Shown here: piece after piece, positions 53,479 to 61,920 of the stretch
How positions within the stretch are numbered: the stretch's first letter is position 1
Layout of the letters: each line of letters begins with the position of its first letter
Origin: Chloroflexota bacterium
GTDB lineage: Bacteria; Chloroflexota; Dehalococcoidia; GIF9; UBA5629
NCBI GenBank assembly: GCA_016875875.1
Contig: VGOP01000001.1
Location: 142,501 to 206,500, forward strand
Direction: 5' to 3'
Length of the DNA stretch: 64,000 bases
Notes under the pieces: generated by a model
What the model saw: only the letters and a program-made list of their open reading frames with translations
What the model was told of the DNA's origin: nothing
Database searches by the model: none
Position numbers and translations under genes: made by a program

Positions 53479-54123
53479 ATGAAATCTATCACCAAGCAGA
53501 AGTCTTTCGATGAAATCAAAGAACAACTGGAAGGATTAGACAAGGTTTACGTTATTGGCTGTGGTACTTGTGCAACCATGACAAAAACTGGTGGTATAGA
53601 GGAAGTCCAATGTATGAAGGACCGTCTTCAGGAACTGGGTAAAATTGTTACCGGCTCGACGGTTATTCCTACTGCTTGTGATGAGATGACAGAAGTCGCC
53701 CTCAAAGAGAACAATGGAGCTATCAACAGTTCAAGCTGTATTCTGGTTATGTCTTGTGCCTTAGGGGTGCACAAGGTCAGTTGCTATATTGATAAGCCTG
53801 TTATTCCAGCGCTGGATACCCTGTTTATCGGTCTGGAGGATGAGCCGGGCAACTTTCACGAAGTCTGTGCTCAGTGTGGTCACTGTGTTCTGGGACAGAC
53901 AGCCGGTATCTGCCCGTTAACAGCTTGCCATAAAGGATTGCTAAACGGACCATGCGGTGGCACCAATAAGGGCAAGTGTGAGGTTGACATAACGAAAGAT
54001 TGTGCCTGGACACTCATATACCAGCGACTGGAAGCGCAGGGCAGGCTTGATATGATGCGAAAGTATCAGCCACCCAAGAACTTCCAGGCGACACCTAGGC
54101 CGCGGACGATTAAAATCGCGTGA
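53479..54123 (+). CDS. metV: Methylenetetrahydrofolate reductase-associated protein MetV
   Basis: A 214-residue iron-sulfur protein of the MTHFR C-terminal-domain family. VIGCGTCATMTKTGG near the start and CAQCGHCVLGQTAGICPL, then LNGPCGGTNKGKC hold the conserved Cys. In acetogens MetV forms a complex with MetF and passes electrons to it. GGAGGGCACGACG precedes ATG. It follows the flavoprotein gene by 53 bases and metF by 16 bases, so all belong to one operon. Confidence 0.9.
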   Translation: MKSITKQKSFDEIKEQLEGLDKVYVIGCGTCATMTKTGGIEEVQCMKDRLQELGKIVTGSTVIPTACDEMTEVALKENNGAINSSSCILVMSCALGVHKVSCYIDKPVIPALDTLFIGLEDEPGNFHEVCAQCGHCVLGQTAGICPLTACHKGLLNGPCGGTNKGKCEVDITKDCAWTLIYQRLEAQGRLDMMRKYQPPKNFQATPRPRTIKIA

Positions 54124-54139
54124 GGGGGAGGAAACGATT

Positions 54140-55024
54140 ATGGCGACACGCTTTAAAGAAGCTCTTAACTCCGGCAAGTTTGTGATAACCAGTGAGATTG
54201 GGCCACCTAAAGGGACGAACATTGAGAAGATGCACCATCACATAGACCTTCTCAAAGATAGAGTCGTTGCCATGAATGTCACTGACCATCAAAGCTCAGT
54301 GATGCGTTTTCCGTCGATTGGTGGCTGTCTGGCTATTAAAGAGCGCGGTGGTGAGCCGATTCTTCAGATGACCTGCCGCGATCGCAACCGGCTTGCCCTT
54401 CAAGCTGAGCTGCTTTTTGCTTATACCAGGGGCGTAAGGAATGTCCTCTGCCTTACTGGTGACGCTGTCCCTGTTGGCGACCATAAAGAGGCTAAAGGCG
54501 TCTTTGACCTGGATTCACTTCAACTGTTGAGAACCATCCGCCTACTGGAATCAGGTAAAGACCTTGGCGGGAATGACCTTGATGGAGCTGTAGAATTCTG
54601 TGCTGGAGCCATAGTTACACCTGAAGCCAATCCGATAGAACCTCAGTTGCTCAAGTTTGAAAAGAAAATCGAGGTTGGTGCTGAATTCTTTCAGACTCAG
54701 GCCATCTACGACCTGGATAATTTCGCCAAATTCATGAAGTTTGCCCGCCAGTTTTCCGTCAAGATTCTAGCCGGGATAGTATTGCTTACGTCGGCCAGGA
54801 TGGCGAAGTACATGACTGAGAATGTGCCCGGTATCTTTGTGCCCCAGAATCTGATTGATGAGCTAGCTGCTGCTCCCAAGGGGGAAGCGCTCAATAAAGG
54901 CATTGAAATTGCCGGCAGGATGATTGCTGCGCTGAAGAAGGATTCCGTTTGCGATGGAGTTCACGTTATGGCCATCGGCAGGGAAGAATTGGTTCCAGAC
55001 ATACTGGCGGCTGCCGGATTTTAA
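54140..55024 (+). CDS. metF: Methylenetetrahydrofolate reductase MetF
   Basis: FAD-dependent TIM-barrel enzyme reducing methylene-THF to methyl-THF, in the methyl branch of the Wood-Ljungdahl pathway or in methionine synthesis. Seen: ITSEIGPPKGTNIEKM with the catalytic Glu, VLCLTGDAVPVGDH, GAIVTPEANP and FFQTQAIYD. 294 residues, short form. GGGGGAGG precedes ATG. Partner of MetV, with the NuoEFG-like subunits probably supplying electrons. Confidence 0.95.
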   Translation: MATRFKEALNSGKFVITSEIGPPKGTNIEKMHHHIDLLKDRVVAMNVTDHQSSVMRFPSIGGCLAIKERGGEPILQMTCRDRNRLALQAELLFAYTRGVRNVLCLTGDAVPVGDHKEAKGVFDLDSLQLLRTIRLLESGKDLGGNDLDGAVEFCAGAIVTPEANPIEPQLLKFEKKIEVGAEFFQTQAIYDLDNFAKFMKFARQFSVKILAGIVLLTSARMAKYMTENVPGIFVPQNLIDELAAAPKGEALNKGIEIAGRMIAALKKDSVCDGVHVMAIGREELVPDILAAAGF

Positions 55025-55150
55025 TACGATGCCATCCATTGTACAATTCTTTAGACCGGCCTGTGAGTGGTGGCGGCACAAGCGTACAAGCCTGAAGGTC
55101 TGTCTTTACATTCCTGCAAAAATTTACCAGTTTCGGACAAGGTAAGACAT

Positions 55151-55537
55151 ATGAGAGCTGTAGGTGTGCTTTTACTTGTTCTGGGAATAGTAGGACTGCT
55201 ATTAAACTTGATATTGTGGCTTCCTGTCGGATTTAACGTTATTATTGTGGCACTTGTCTCCGCGGTCTGTTTTACGGCTATTTGGGGTGGTGGCAGGCTG
55301 TCACAGGCAAGGACAGAGTTTGTGACAGAGCCGGCAAAGAAATATGAGCCAACGGCTCAGCAACCCCAGTGGGTACAGCAGAGCGTCGCTTGTCCTAAAT
55401 GCGGTTGTCACGTTGTCCCAGGCCAGCGATTCTGTGGAGGCTGCGGTTCAAGCTTGGAATCTTATTGTGCTAGATGCGGAGGTGCTATTACTGCCCCATC
55501 AAGATTCTGTGGCAATTGCGGTGCCAAATTGAGCTGA
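55151..55537 (+). CDS. Small membrane protein with double zinc ribbon
   Basis: A 128-residue protein: two hydrophobic segments (residues about 3-22 and 28-46), then two zinc ribbons (CPKCGCHVVPGQRFCGGCG; CARCGGAITAPSRFCGNCG). Such proteins are common and unnamed. ATG 55151 has AAGGTAA seven bases upstream; the longer open frame from 55067 lacks a site. It follows metF by 126 bases; role in the pathway is not implied. Confidence 0.8.
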   Translation: MRAVGVLLLVLGIVGLLLNLILWLPVGFNVIIVALVSAVCFTAIWGGGRLSQARTEFVTEPAKKYEPTAQQPQWVQQSVACPKCGCHVVPGQRFCGGCGSSLESYCARCGGAITAPSRFCGNCGAKLS

Positions 55538-55587
55538 AAGGTTAAGCCGAGTTCGTATTACGGACAGTGGGGGTAAGAAAGAAAAAT

Positions 55588-55656
55588 ATGGCTATCGGGC
55601 TTCTATATCAGGAAGGACTGAAGGAATACGATTTCGGCCCAGAGAGTTGTGCTTGA
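55588..55656 (+). pseudogene. Possible N-terminal remnant of a histone-deacetylase/AcuC-like gene
   Basis: A 22-codon frame, MAIGLLYQEGLKEYDFGPES then CA and stop. GLLYxEGxxEYDFGP is like the N-terminus of acetoin-utilisation AcuC proteins (about 370 residues). The rest is missing. Only 22 residues, so chance cannot be ruled out. Confidence 0.25.
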
Positions 55657-55708
55657 ATGTAATTGCCTCGGACTGCGAGACAATAAGTGAGGAAGGAGGT
55701 TTTGATAC

Positions 55709-56500
55709 ATGATAGACAGCAAGCTGGTGGATAACATAAAAGCTTACGGTGCCTGTAGCGGTTCGGGTGAAGAAAGGCGAAAAATTCTTGTCGATGATAT
55801 AGGGTTCAGGATAGGTGAGAAGGCAGAGTATGTAATCATCACGGGCTGTTTTCAACCTGAGGGAATGCCCCATGTGATGCGAGCGCTGAAAGAGCTGCTC
55901 GACCGCTTTAGAGTAGACTATACGCTGTTGCAAAAGGAGTACTGCTGTAGCTGGATGCCTATCGGGCAGCCTGCGGTAATGGCTAAAAACGAAGAGGACA
56001 TCGCTAAATCCAAAGAGCTGTCCAGAGAGTTTATCTTGGAAAACTTCAAGCAGGCTGAAGCGTTGGGGGCGAAGGCGATTGTGTTGTTCTGCGGTGCCTG
56101 CGAACCCAACTATACTAATTGCCGGAGAGATACTAAGCTAGAGGTCATTCCCTATAGCGAGCTTCTTGACCGCTACTTCACCGGCGGCAAGTTGGATGCG
56201 GAGTTGGATTATTATGCCGGCTGTTACAGATTTCGGCGACGGATAACTTCTGAGCCAGTGGATGTTTCGCCAGCGGTGCGAGTGCTCAACAAAATCAATG
56301 GACTTAGGGTGAATCATCTGGACGCCAATTTGTGCTGCTATATTCCGCCGCATATGGAACAGCTCATTGGTAGCCTGACAACTAAGATTTTGGTCAACAT
56401 CTGTTCCGGTTGCTATCATAGTCTCAGGGGCAAGTTGCAGGAAAGGCCTGATATTCGGGTAAGAATGCTCCCTGAGGTGGTTCTGGAAGCAATCCAGTAG
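55709..56500 (+). CDS. HdrB-like cysteine-rich (CCG) protein
   Basis: A 263-residue protein with two CCG-type modules: EYCCSW with FCGACEPNY, and NLCCYIPPH with NICSGCYHSL, as in heterodisulfide reductase subunit B and related redox proteins. These usually hold noncubane 4Fe-4S clusters and act on disulfides. GAGGAAGGAGG precedes ATG. No HdrA or HdrC is adjacent, though it lies near the MetVF operon; direct partnership is unproven. Confidence 0.82.
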   Translation: MIDSKLVDNIKAYGACSGSGEERRKILVDDIGFRIGEKAEYVIITGCFQPEGMPHVMRALKELLDRFRVDYTLLQKEYCCSWMPIGQPAVMAKNEEDIAKSKELSREFILENFKQAEALGAKAIVLFCGACEPNYTNCRRDTKLEVIPYSELLDRYFTGGKLDAELDYYAGCYRFRRRITSEPVDVSPAVRVLNKINGLRVNHLDANLCCYIPPHMEQLIGSLTTKILVNICSGCYHSLRGKLQERPDIRVRMLPEVVLEAIQ

Positions 56501-56563
56501 GTAGCCGGGGCCCAAAGTACTCCTTTTCTTTTTGTTAAGCCCCCAACGAAAGGAGATAAAGGC

Positions 56564-56911
56564 GTGCAGCATAGTAAGAAAAAGGCGGATGCTAAAGTAT
56601 CCGCAGCTCAGGTGGCAAGGTTAATTGACCTGGTAAATTATCAGGAAGGCTCTATAGTCAGCAGGGAGATAGTAAGTAAGCCAACAGGAACTATTACCTT
56701 ATTCGCTTTCGATGAAGGCCAAGGCTTGAGCGAGCATACAGCCCCATTTGACGCTTTAGTTTGTCTACTTGATGGTGAAGCAGAAATCGTTATTTCAGGC
56801 AAGCCCTTTTGCTTGAAGGAGGGCGAAATGGTCATAATGCCCGCCAACGAAACACACGCCCTGAGGGCGAGAACTAGACTCAAGATGCTTTTGATAATGA
56901 TAAGGTCGTGA
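56564..56911 (+). CDS. Cupin domain protein
   Basis: A 115-residue single-cupin protein. LSEHTAPFDALVCLLDGEAEI is the first cupin motif (with His and Glu), and LKEGEMVIMPANETHALRA the second. Likely binds a metal and a small ligand; function unknown. AAAGGAG precedes GTG 56564. Follows the HdrB-like gene by 63 bases. Confidence 0.88.
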   Translation: MQHSKKKADAKVSAAQVARLIDLVNYQEGSIVSREIVSKPTGTITLFAFDEGQGLSEHTAPFDALVCLLDGEAEIVISGKPFCLKEGEMVIMPANETHALRARTRLKMLLIMIRS

Positions 56912-57138
56912 AGTGTGAATATAAGGTAATGCCGGAATAGTTGGTGTGGATGTAGCAGAATCACATGTTGGTCAAAGATAGAGATAACTAAATGGGTAAG
57001 TCGGATATAGTTTTTACTACTTGCAATTGTGATTGGGGTTAATAGTATGTGTTCAAAGTTTTCATACTGAAGCCAAGACCTTAATCTTACCCATGTGGTT
57101 GTGAGTCGTCATAGTTACATCGAAAGCAAGCGCCAAAA
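56912..57138. other. Intergenic region, nothing assigned
   Basis: AT-rich; only very short frames such as a 16-codon frame at 56992. No RNA fold, repeat or promoter pair recognised before the direct repeats at 57139. Confidence 0.4.
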
Positions 57139-57177
57139 TTCACAGAAACCTTACACTATCTTCACAATAAATTCACG
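57139..57177 (+). promoter_or_regulatory. Four TTCACA-like direct repeats, possible OmpR-family operator
   Basis: TTCACA (57139), TTACAC (57151), TTCACA (57161) and TTCACG (57172), spaced 12, 10 and 11 bases. They end near a -10-like TATACC (57194-57199), overlapping where the -35 box would be. Periodicity of about 11 bases fits winged-helix OmpR/PhoB regulators, and such a regulator is encoded just downstream. Confidence 0.45.
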
Positions 57178-57218
57178 TTCGCCTGCTATTATTTATACCA
57201 GAAAGGAGGCGAGTGTAC

Positions 57219-57536
57219 ATGAACAAGCTGTTGAAAATCGGGGTCCCAATCCTGATTGCAGTGCTGGCACTGGTTATTGGTACTGGGCTAGTTCTGGCTA
57301 AGGAAAATGACACTCCGGTTTTGACTTGTCCCGCAATATCGTATGATTGCGATTACTCGGGATGCTCACAGTGTCCTGGCCTGCAGTATTCTAACTGCCC
57401 AAATGCCGGCAATGCCGGTAGATGGGGAGGTTGTGGGGGCGGTGGTTATTGTCGGGGGGCGGGAGGCAGCTATGGGCAAAGGGGATGGTCTGGTGATAGT
57501 GATGCCAATTACCAGCCTCCATGCCACAGATTCTAA
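57219..57536 (+). CDS. Small secreted Cys- and Gly-rich protein
   Basis: A 105-residue protein with a signal peptide or N-terminal anchor (residues 5-27, KIGVPILIAVLALVIGTGL), then eight Cys (37, 44, 49, 52, 60, 72, 78, 102) and a Gly-rich stretch GGCGGGGYCRGAGG. May bind metal or form disulfides outside the membrane. ATG 57219 has AGGAGG nine bases upstream. No family known. It precedes the two-component system with a Cys-rich sensor. Confidence 0.75.
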   Translation: MNKLLKIGVPILIAVLALVIGTGLVLAKENDTPVLTCPAISYDCDYSGCSQCPGLQYSNCPNAGNAGRWGGCGGGGYCRGAGGSYGQRGWSGDSDANYQPPCHRF

Positions 57537-57598
57537 AAACAACCTTTTTAGATAACTGTCTAGTCGGAATACCGACGTATCAAATTAACCTCCTAAGC

Positions 57599-57637
57599 GA
57601 TAGGGGCGAAGGTCGACCACTTCGCCCCTATCAATTT
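57599..57637 (+). terminator. Strong Rho-independent terminator
   Basis: A 13-bp perfect stem GATAGGGGCGAAG (57599-57611) with CTTCGCCCCTATC (57620-57632), loop GTCGACCA, followed by AATTTT. Ends transcription of the secreted-protein gene. Confidence 0.8.
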
Positions 57638-57676
57638 TATATGCTACAATTCAGACTGTAGCACGGTGGGCAAGCA

Positions 57677-58363
57677 ATGGCAGGTAGTAAGATTTTGCTG
57701 GTTGACGATGAGCCTAAGGTTTGCGAGCTCGTTAAGGCATACCTCGTAAAGGATGGTTATGATGTTATCATCGCTGCCGATGGCAAAACTGCCGTTGAGC
57801 AGGCTCAGCGTCATAAGCCAGACCTTATCCTGTTGGATTTGAATTTGCCTGAACTGGATGGTCTGGAGGTTTGCCGAACCATCAGAAAGCAATCAAACGT
57901 GCCGATTATCATGCTTACAGCTCGTGATGAAGAGGTGGATAAAATTGTCGGTCTGGAGATTGGAGCTGATGATTATGTTACCAAGCCGTTCAGTCCCCGT
58001 GAGCTTGCTGCCAGGGTCAGTGCTGTATTGCGGAGGTATAGGGAAGGTCCGAAGCAGGGTGAACAGATTATTGCTGGAGAGCTTCGCCTAGACCCGGAAA
58101 AACATGAGGCTATTTATACAGGACAACAGCTTAGCCTGACCGCTGCTGAATTTAAATTGCTCGCCGTCCTGGCCCGTAATCCGGGTAGAGTTTATACCAG
58201 ACTCCAGTTGATGGATTCAGCCTTTGGTGAGTCCTATGAGGGTTATGAGCGCACTATAGATGCTCACATTAAAAATATCAGACAGAAGATGTCAAAATTG
58301 GCGCCGGAATCTGCTAACCCGTTGGTTACAATCCGCGGTGTTGGCTACAAATTGGAGAAATAA
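57677..58363 (+). CDS. OmpR-family response regulator
   Basis: A 228-residue regulator. Receiver domain with ILLVDDEPK, DLILLDLNLPELDG (phospho-Asp) and TKPFSPREL (Lys); then a winged-helix DNA-binding domain ending RTIDAHIKNIRQKM and VRGVGYKLEK-like end. Likely activates or represses the gene at 57219. Its stop TAA overlaps the kinase ATG by 1 base. Confidence 0.95.
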   Translation: MAGSKILLVDDEPKVCELVKAYLVKDGYDVIIAADGKTAVEQAQRHKPDLILLDLNLPELDGLEVCRTIRKQSNVPIIMLTARDEEVDKIVGLEIGADDYVTKPFSPRELAARVSAVLRRYREGPKQGEQIIAGELRLDPEKHEAIYTGQQLSLTAAEFKLLAVLARNPGRVYTRLQLMDSAFGESYEGYERTIDAHIKNIRQKMSKLAPESANPLVTIRGVGYKLEK

Positions 58364-59502
58364 TGATACATAGTTTATCGGTGAAGCTCTCTCTTCTCTT
58401 TGTGGGAATTGCCTTGGTGAGTGTGGGTGTTATAGCTCTGTGGGTGAATAATTCGGTCCAGAGTGAATTCTGTAGCTACTGTCAAACAAATTCGCAGATG
58501 CAAGCTCCTCCAGGCTCTGTTTGTACTGGTCCAGAGTGTGGTGGTCGGTGTGGGGCGCCGTTTTACATGGGTGAGGCTGAACAAGCTTTTCTTAATGCCG
58601 TTCGTAATTCTTTGTGGCTGGCAGCGTTAGTAGCGGTCTTGGTTGGCGTTGCTTTGGGTTTCTTGTTCAGCTGGCTCATTACTGGGCCCATGAGACAACT
58701 GACTTTGGCAGCACGTAAAGTTGCCGCCGGCGATTTTTCACATCGGGTTCCCCAGAAATCTGATGATGAGATCGGTGAAGTATCTGATGCTTTTAATACT
58801 ATGGCTGAGCAGCTGGAGAAGAAGGAGAAGAGCAGGCGCCAGTTACTGGCTGACATCGCCCATGAATTGCGCAATCCACTCAGCATTATCCAGGGGAATT
58901 TGGAAGCCTGGCTCGATGGAGTTATTACGCCTGCGCCGGACCAGGTTGCCTCGGTATATGATGAAACCGTGCTTCTTTCCCGATTGGTAACCGACCTTAG
59001 GGATCTATCACTGGCGGAAGCCGGCCAACTTAAGTTATATCAGAATGCCACTGAGCTGAGCGAATTCATTTTCGCACAGATAGCCAGTGTCCAAAATCGT
59101 TGTCTAGAGAAGCTAATTTCCATTAATGCGGAGCTACCAACCGGATTGCCGTCGGTGTTCATTGACAGGGACCGCATACGTCAAGTGCTGCACAATCTGA
59201 TTGATAATGCTCTTAGGTATACACGAGCCGGCGGGACTATTAAAATTGGCGCAAGTTACAAAACACCGGGTTGGGTTACGGTATCTGTATCAGATTCGGG
59301 AAGCGGCATAGCTACCGAGGACTTACCTCATGTTTTCGACCATTTCTACAAGGCAGACCGGTCGCGGCAGAGGGGGCACGGAGGAGCCGGCATAGGGCTG
59401 GCTATGGTGAAGAGGCTCGTAGAATTGCATGGAGGAACGGTGTGGGTGGAAAGCCGTAAGGGCAAGGGAAGCACCTTTTTCTTCACATTGCCTGTGGCCT
59501 GA
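58363..59502 (+). CDS. Membrane sensor histidine kinase with Cys-rich ectodomain
   Basis: A 379-residue kinase. Transmembrane helices at about 9-29 and 84-106 bracket a 55-residue ectodomain with five Cys (37, 40, 54, 59, 63) in CSYC and CTGPECGGRC, suggesting a metal or thiol sensor. HAMP (about 107-160), HisKA with IAHELRNPLS, and HATPase (DNALRYT, DSGSGIATEDLP, GAGIGLAM) follow. Translationally coupled to the response regulator. Confidence 0.93.
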   Translation: MIHSLSVKLSLLFVGIALVSVGVIALWVNNSVQSEFCSYCQTNSQMQAPPGSVCTGPECGGRCGAPFYMGEAEQAFLNAVRNSLWLAALVAVLVGVALGFLFSWLITGPMRQLTLAARKVAAGDFSHRVPQKSDDEIGEVSDAFNTMAEQLEKKEKSRRQLLADIAHELRNPLSIIQGNLEAWLDGVITPAPDQVASVYDETVLLSRLVTDLRDLSLAEAGQLKLYQNATELSEFIFAQIASVQNRCLEKLISINAELPTGLPSVFIDRDRIRQVLHNLIDNALRYTRAGGTIKIGASYKTPGWVTVSVSDSGSGIATEDLPHVFDHFYKADRSRQRGHGGAGIGLAMVKRLVELHGGTVWVESRKGKGSTFFFTLPVA

Positions 59503-59526
59503 TGCCATATACTGAAGGGATAGAGA

Positions 59527-60255
59527 ATGATTCAAGTTGTTATCTACGGCTTTGTTGGCGCTCTTGGTCTTATTACTGGTAGTATTTGCGGTTGCTTTTT
59601 CAAAATCAAAGAAAAGGCAATTGGAATTCTCATGGCTTTTGGCGCCGGCGCCTTAATTGCTGCCTTATCCTTTGGTCTCCTAGAGGAATCTTACAGGTTA
59701 TCCGGGCTTTACCATACAATATGGGCCTTTGCTTTTGGGGGGTTATTATTTGTTTTAGGCGACCTATTGATTATTAAACTGGGAGGGCGAGGCCATAAAC
59801 GACATTATAATGCTCAAGAAACAACCGGTTGGGCGATTGTTTTAGGAGCGGTTTTAGATGGAATCCCAGAATCTTTAGCCTTGGGTGTTGCTTTGCTGCT
59901 TGGTAAAAGCTTGGGTTTTGTGATAATGATTGCCATTTTCTTATCCAATTTCCCAGAAGGTATTTCTTCAGCTTATGACCTTACAAGAACTGGCCAGAAA
60001 CGTACTAGAGTTCTTCTAACCTGGGTTTTAGTGGCTTTTGTGGGATTTATTTTTGTGATCTTGGGGTATATGGTCTTTGGGCACATTTCTCAAACCGTTT
60101 TGGGCGTTACTGAAGCCATAGCCGCTGGAGCGCTTCTGGCTATGGTTTCCTCGACGATGATTCCTGAGTCCTTTAGAGAGAGTGGATTTTCTGCTTCACT
60201 GGTTACCATGTTTGGTTTCTTGGTCATCTTTTTCTTATCAAAAATTGCCTTGTGA
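59527..60255 (+). CDS. ZIP family metal transporter
   Basis: A 242-residue protein with about eight hydrophobic helices. The metal-binding helices read GAVLDGIPESLALGVAL and LSNFPEGISSAYDL, the ZIP signature (His in the second site replaced by Asp/Pro here). Moves zinc or another divalent metal. AGGGATAGAG precedes the ATG. It follows the kinase by 24 bases, so it may share a transcript with the two-component system. Confidence 0.88.
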   Translation: MIQVVIYGFVGALGLITGSICGCFFKIKEKAIGILMAFGAGALIAALSFGLLEESYRLSGLYHTIWAFAFGGLLFVLGDLLIIKLGGRGHKRHYNAQETTGWAIVLGAVLDGIPESLALGVALLLGKSLGFVIMIAIFLSNFPEGISSAYDLTRTGQKRTRVLLTWVLVAFVGFIFVILGYMVFGHISQTVLGVTEAIAAGALLAMVSSTMIPESFRESGFSASLVTMFGFLVIFFLSKIAL

Positions 60256-60509
60256 CTTCCCAGATACGGCCGAGTGTATTAGGAAGGCGCTTTGTTCACG
60301 GAAGTACAAAAAACGGGTTGGGCTATAGCGTGGTGTCCAGTCCATGATGCATGATTGCACCTCTCAGCGTTTTATGGGAAGGTTCCAATCGTTAGTTGGC
60401 CATAGCAACCAGACACCTTCTTGAGAGTTCTTTCAGGGTGCCTCAGATGTTCGTCAATAATTAGCCTGATTTTTTGGGCTGATGCTGACATTTTTGATAC
60501 TATGGTTGC

Positions 60510-61127
60510 GTGAGCACAAGTAGTTCTGAGGCTTCGAGACTTCACCGCAGGGCGCTCCTGTTGTCTTACTTCACAGTTGGCTACAATGTACTTGAGGGCG
60601 TAGTATCTATTTTTGCCGGGTCGCTGGCCGGTAGTATAGCCTTGGTCGGTTTTGGTCTCGATAGCTTTGGCGAATCCCTTTCGGGCGGTGTCATGATTTG
60701 GAGGTTTAGAAAGCACAAAGGCATGTCAGAGGCAGAGAAACAACAAGTTGAGAGGAAAGCAACCAGGCTGGTTGCCTATACTTTCTTCATACTTGGTGCC
60801 TATATCTTGTATGAATCGGCTAAGAAGCTGTACCTTAAGGAAATCCCGTTGCCCAGCTTGCTTGGGATTATCATTGCCATTATCTCGGTAATATTGATGC
60901 CAATCTTGTTTTACTGGAAATATCAAACCGGCAAGTTACTGAACAGCAGGAGCCTGATAGCAGATTCCAAAGAAACGCTTGCCTGCTTTTTTCTGTCACT
61001 GGCTTTGCTTCTAGGGCTGAGTCTAAATTATATGTTCGGCTTGTGGCAGGCAGACCCAATCATAGGCTTAATAGTTGTAGCCTTTCTCATAAGAGAAGGT
61101 TATGAGACGCTTAAGGGTGAAGAGTAG
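60510..61127 (+). CDS. CDF-like cation transporter
   Basis: A 205-residue integral membrane protein with about five to six helices, related to cation diffusion facilitators: LSYFTVGYNVLEGVVSIFAG, then GFGLDSFGESLSGG (D-F-G-E in place of HxxxD) and DSKETLACFF. It lacks the cytoplasmic C-terminal domain. Metal not known. The start is GTG 60510 with no Shine-Dalgarno sequence; a TACTAT box sits six bases upstream, suggesting a leaderless message. Confidence 0.8.
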   Translation: MSTSSSEASRLHRRALLLSYFTVGYNVLEGVVSIFAGSLAGSIALVGFGLDSFGESLSGGVMIWRFRKHKGMSEAEKQQVERKATRLVAYTFFILGAYILYESAKKLYLKEIPLPSLLGIIIAIISVILMPILFYWKYQTGKLLNSRSLIADSKETLACFFLSLALLLGLSLNYMFGLWQADPIIGLIVVAFLIREGYETLKGEE

Positions 61128-61148
61128 CTCTGGCTAGTGATAAGCCAA

Positions 61149-61787
61149 TTATTCTTTCACGAACCCATAGACTATTAAGAATAGTGCTAGGTAATAGGTG
61201 ACCATGACAAAGTAGTCGACCGCCGGCACCGGCATCATGAATTTATTGATGGCCAGAATCGAATCGGAAACGATAAAAGATATGGCTCCATAAAGTGTGA
61301 AGTCGTTCTTTGAAGCCCGTAATGATGCAAAGATGCCCATCAAAGTTATAGCTGTCATATATATGTAGACGGGTATTGCCATCTCTTTGAGGTAGGGTGT
61401 CAGGACAAAAGCCATCATCTTAGCATAGACGATGAGGAGAACGACGAAAGGGATCTGAGATTTTTGAGCCTTTAAATCTCTGGAAAAAGTTACTATGAAC
61501 AGTATGTGGGCGATGAGGAATAATCCCAGGCCAATAACGAAGTACTTTCCTGCTGCTAGTTCTAGGGCTATATCGGCAGCAGCGCAGAACAGGAGAGACG
61601 CAAACAGCAGCTTGCCTCTCGAGCCGGAAACTGCTATGAATGCCAGCACAGCCAGGCTTATTGCCGGTATGGCTTTGATGACGAAATTACCGGCGTAAGG
61701 TTCTAGCGGTAGGAGACCGATGAAAAGGATAGCGAATGCGAGGAAGATATAGAGCAAGGTCTTTTGCGCAGCGGTCATTTTATTCAC
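61149..61787 (-). CDS. YhhN/lysoplasmalogenase family membrane protein
   Basis: A 212-residue protein with seven to eight hydrophobic helices, matching the YhhN/TMEM86 family (lysoplasmalogenases): LFCAAADIALELA and the C-terminal FIVSDSILAINKF segment hold the conserved acidic residues. GGGGGTG precedes ATG 61787. Convergent with the CDF-like gene. Confidence 0.82.
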   Translation of the reverse strand: MNKMTAAQKTLLYIFLAFAILFIGLLPLEPYAGNFVIKAIPAISLAVLAFIAVSGSRGKLLFASLLFCAAADIALELAAGKYFVIGLGLFLIAHILFIVTFSRDLKAQKSQIPFVVLLIVYAKMMAFVLTPYLKEMAIPVYIYMTAITLMGIFASLRASKNDFTLYGAISFIVSDSILAINKFMMPVPAVDYFVMVTYYLALFLIVYGFVKE

Positions 61788-61875
61788 CCCCAGATATTAA
61801 GGTTGTCTGCATATGTCCTATTATAATCCATTTGTCAATGGCTGGTTTCTATGTTGACAAAGGTTATAATCGGGT

Positions 61876-61900
61876 ATTAGCATATTATTTTAATGCTAAT
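61876..61900. promoter_or_regulatory. Inverted repeat, possible operator
   Basis: ATTAGCAT (61876-61883), nine bases, ATGCTAAT (61893-61900), a perfect 8-base inverted repeat 21 bases before ATG 61921. A TTGACA (61854-61859) lies upstream, so the repeat would overlap the -10 region and block transcription if bound. Confidence 0.4.
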
Positions 61901-61920
61901 GAATAGCCTGGAGGCAAGCT

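Noticed and set aside
60372-60491. Short minus-strand frame (39 codons) beside the CDF-like gene
   Set aside because: Composition looks slightly coding (KIRLIIDEHLRHPERTL), but there is no ribosome binding site, no promoter and no recognised family.
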